From the NCBI GenBank assembly GCA_021295815.1, contig JAGWBQ010000007.1, positions 224,247 to 288,246 of the forward strand: 64,000 bases of DNA, in the 5' to 3' direction. The notes under the pieces are model-generated. The model had not been told where the DNA came from, ran no database searches, and saw nothing but the letters and a program-made list of their open reading frames with translations. Origin of the DNA: Gemmatimonadota bacterium (lineage in GTDB: Bacteria; Gemmatimonadota; Gemmatimonadetes; Longimicrobiales; Gaopeijiaceae). The translations under genes and the position numbers were made by a program. Below are positions 63,715 through 64,000 of this stretch, piece by piece. Within the stretch, counting starts at the first letter, position 1. Each line of letters opens with the position of its first letter.

Positions 63715-64000
63715 CGCGCTGACGTATACGGCGTCGTCGTCGGATTCGAGCGTGGCGACGGCCGGCGTGACGGATTCGACGCTGACGGTCGCTGCGCACG
63801 CGAAGGGCACGGCCACGATCACGGTGACGGCGGCCGATACCGACACCACGGCCACTCAGACCTTCCTGGTGACCGTGCCGAACCAGGCGCCTGTCGCGGA
63901 GGGGACGCTCCCGGCGCGGAGGATCGAGGTCGGCGATGCGGACACGCTCGTGGTTTCGGGCAGCTTCAGCGATCCGGACGGGGACGCCTTGACGTATACG
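63490..64000 (+). CDS. Third segment of the tandem-repeat lipoprotein, original phase, open at window edge
   Basis: After the 29-bp deletion the repeats again follow the phase of the 61064 start (22 + 29 = 51, a multiple of three) and remain open to the last base. Contains the rest of repeat 9, repeat 10 and the start of repeat 11, in a slightly different version (TISARTIEVGDA, DADTTAAQTFLVTVPNQ). Confidence 0.75.

Larger units (their letters stand above)
61250..64000 (+). repeat. Tandem DNA repeats of about 246 or 270 bp
   Basis: About 11 units. The first two lack the GTATITV segment and are about 246 bp; the later ones are about 270 bp. Neighbouring units are nearly identical over long stretches (for example GACGGTTCAGGTCGGCGA and TTCAGCGATCCGGACGG recur in most), which favours unequal recombination. 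The array runs beyond the window. Confidence 0.9.

Noticed and set aside
61250..64000. Regular repeats considered as a CRISPR array
   Set aside because: Units are 246-270 bp with no unique spacers and are translated as protein domains.

Overview
The window is high-G+C bacterial chromosome, densely packed on both strands. I read it as a member of the Gemmatimonadota or a close relative, possibly a marine or host-associated lineage. The reasons are the many secreted metallo- and serine peptidases, a DUF5916 protein, Ig/cadherin-like repeat lipoproteins, an alternate GlmU-type protein, numerous non-ATG starts and 1-10 nt gene overlaps. The assignment is an inference from gene content; no rRNA is present.

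Layout. 1-7650 (minus): two SurA/parvulin periplasmic chaperones, mfd with an anomalous 5' end, and two paralogous small lipoproteins. 7744-11333 (plus): DUF58 and BatA-like vWA membrane proteins, then a double-CDGSH iron-sulfur protein. 11722-18701 (plus): S9 peptidase, M19 dipeptidase, a membrane-anchored unknown, an unlisted 33-residue membrane peptide, a sodium:solute symporter and mobA, followed by a truncated, frameshifted acyltransferase remnant that runs into the 3' end of a convergent HAD hydrolase. 19647-33137: ADP-ribosylglycohydrolase, two serine hydrolases, a VOC protein, DUF5916, a D-aminoacylase-type enzyme, a beta-propeller-like secreted protein, a laccase-domain protein, an M28 peptidase and a probable UGA-encoded selenoprotein. 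33330-37631: split proton-translocating transhydrogenase (three genes) and a sigma-54 response regulator. 37718-41830 (minus): M20 hydrolase, DUF3299 and an ABC exporter/importer pair whose permease is frameshifted. 42112-50035 (plus): a conserved translation and envelope run, rplM-rpsI-rpsB-tsf-pyrH-frr-uppS-cdsA-dxr-rseP. 50069-55552 (minus): a coupled lipoprotein-serS-histidine kinase-pcrA operon. 55593-60781: mannose-1-phosphate guanylyltransferase, alternate GlmU, an MBL hydrolase, a DUF948-like protein and murA. 61064-64000: a giant tandem-repeat lipoprotein gene with two internal deletions, running off the window.

The most notable item is at 31610-31990. An ArsC/thioredoxin-fold reading frame is continuous only if the in-frame TGA at 31649 is read as selenocysteine, giving a UxxC redox motif. 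Other points of interest are a paired-repeat promoter architecture shared by two distant loci (27312-27403 and 60884-60978), a three-copy dispersed repeat, one copy of which sits at the start-less 5' end of mfd, and a tandem-repeat gene carrying two deletions (22 and 29 nt) that cancel in frame.
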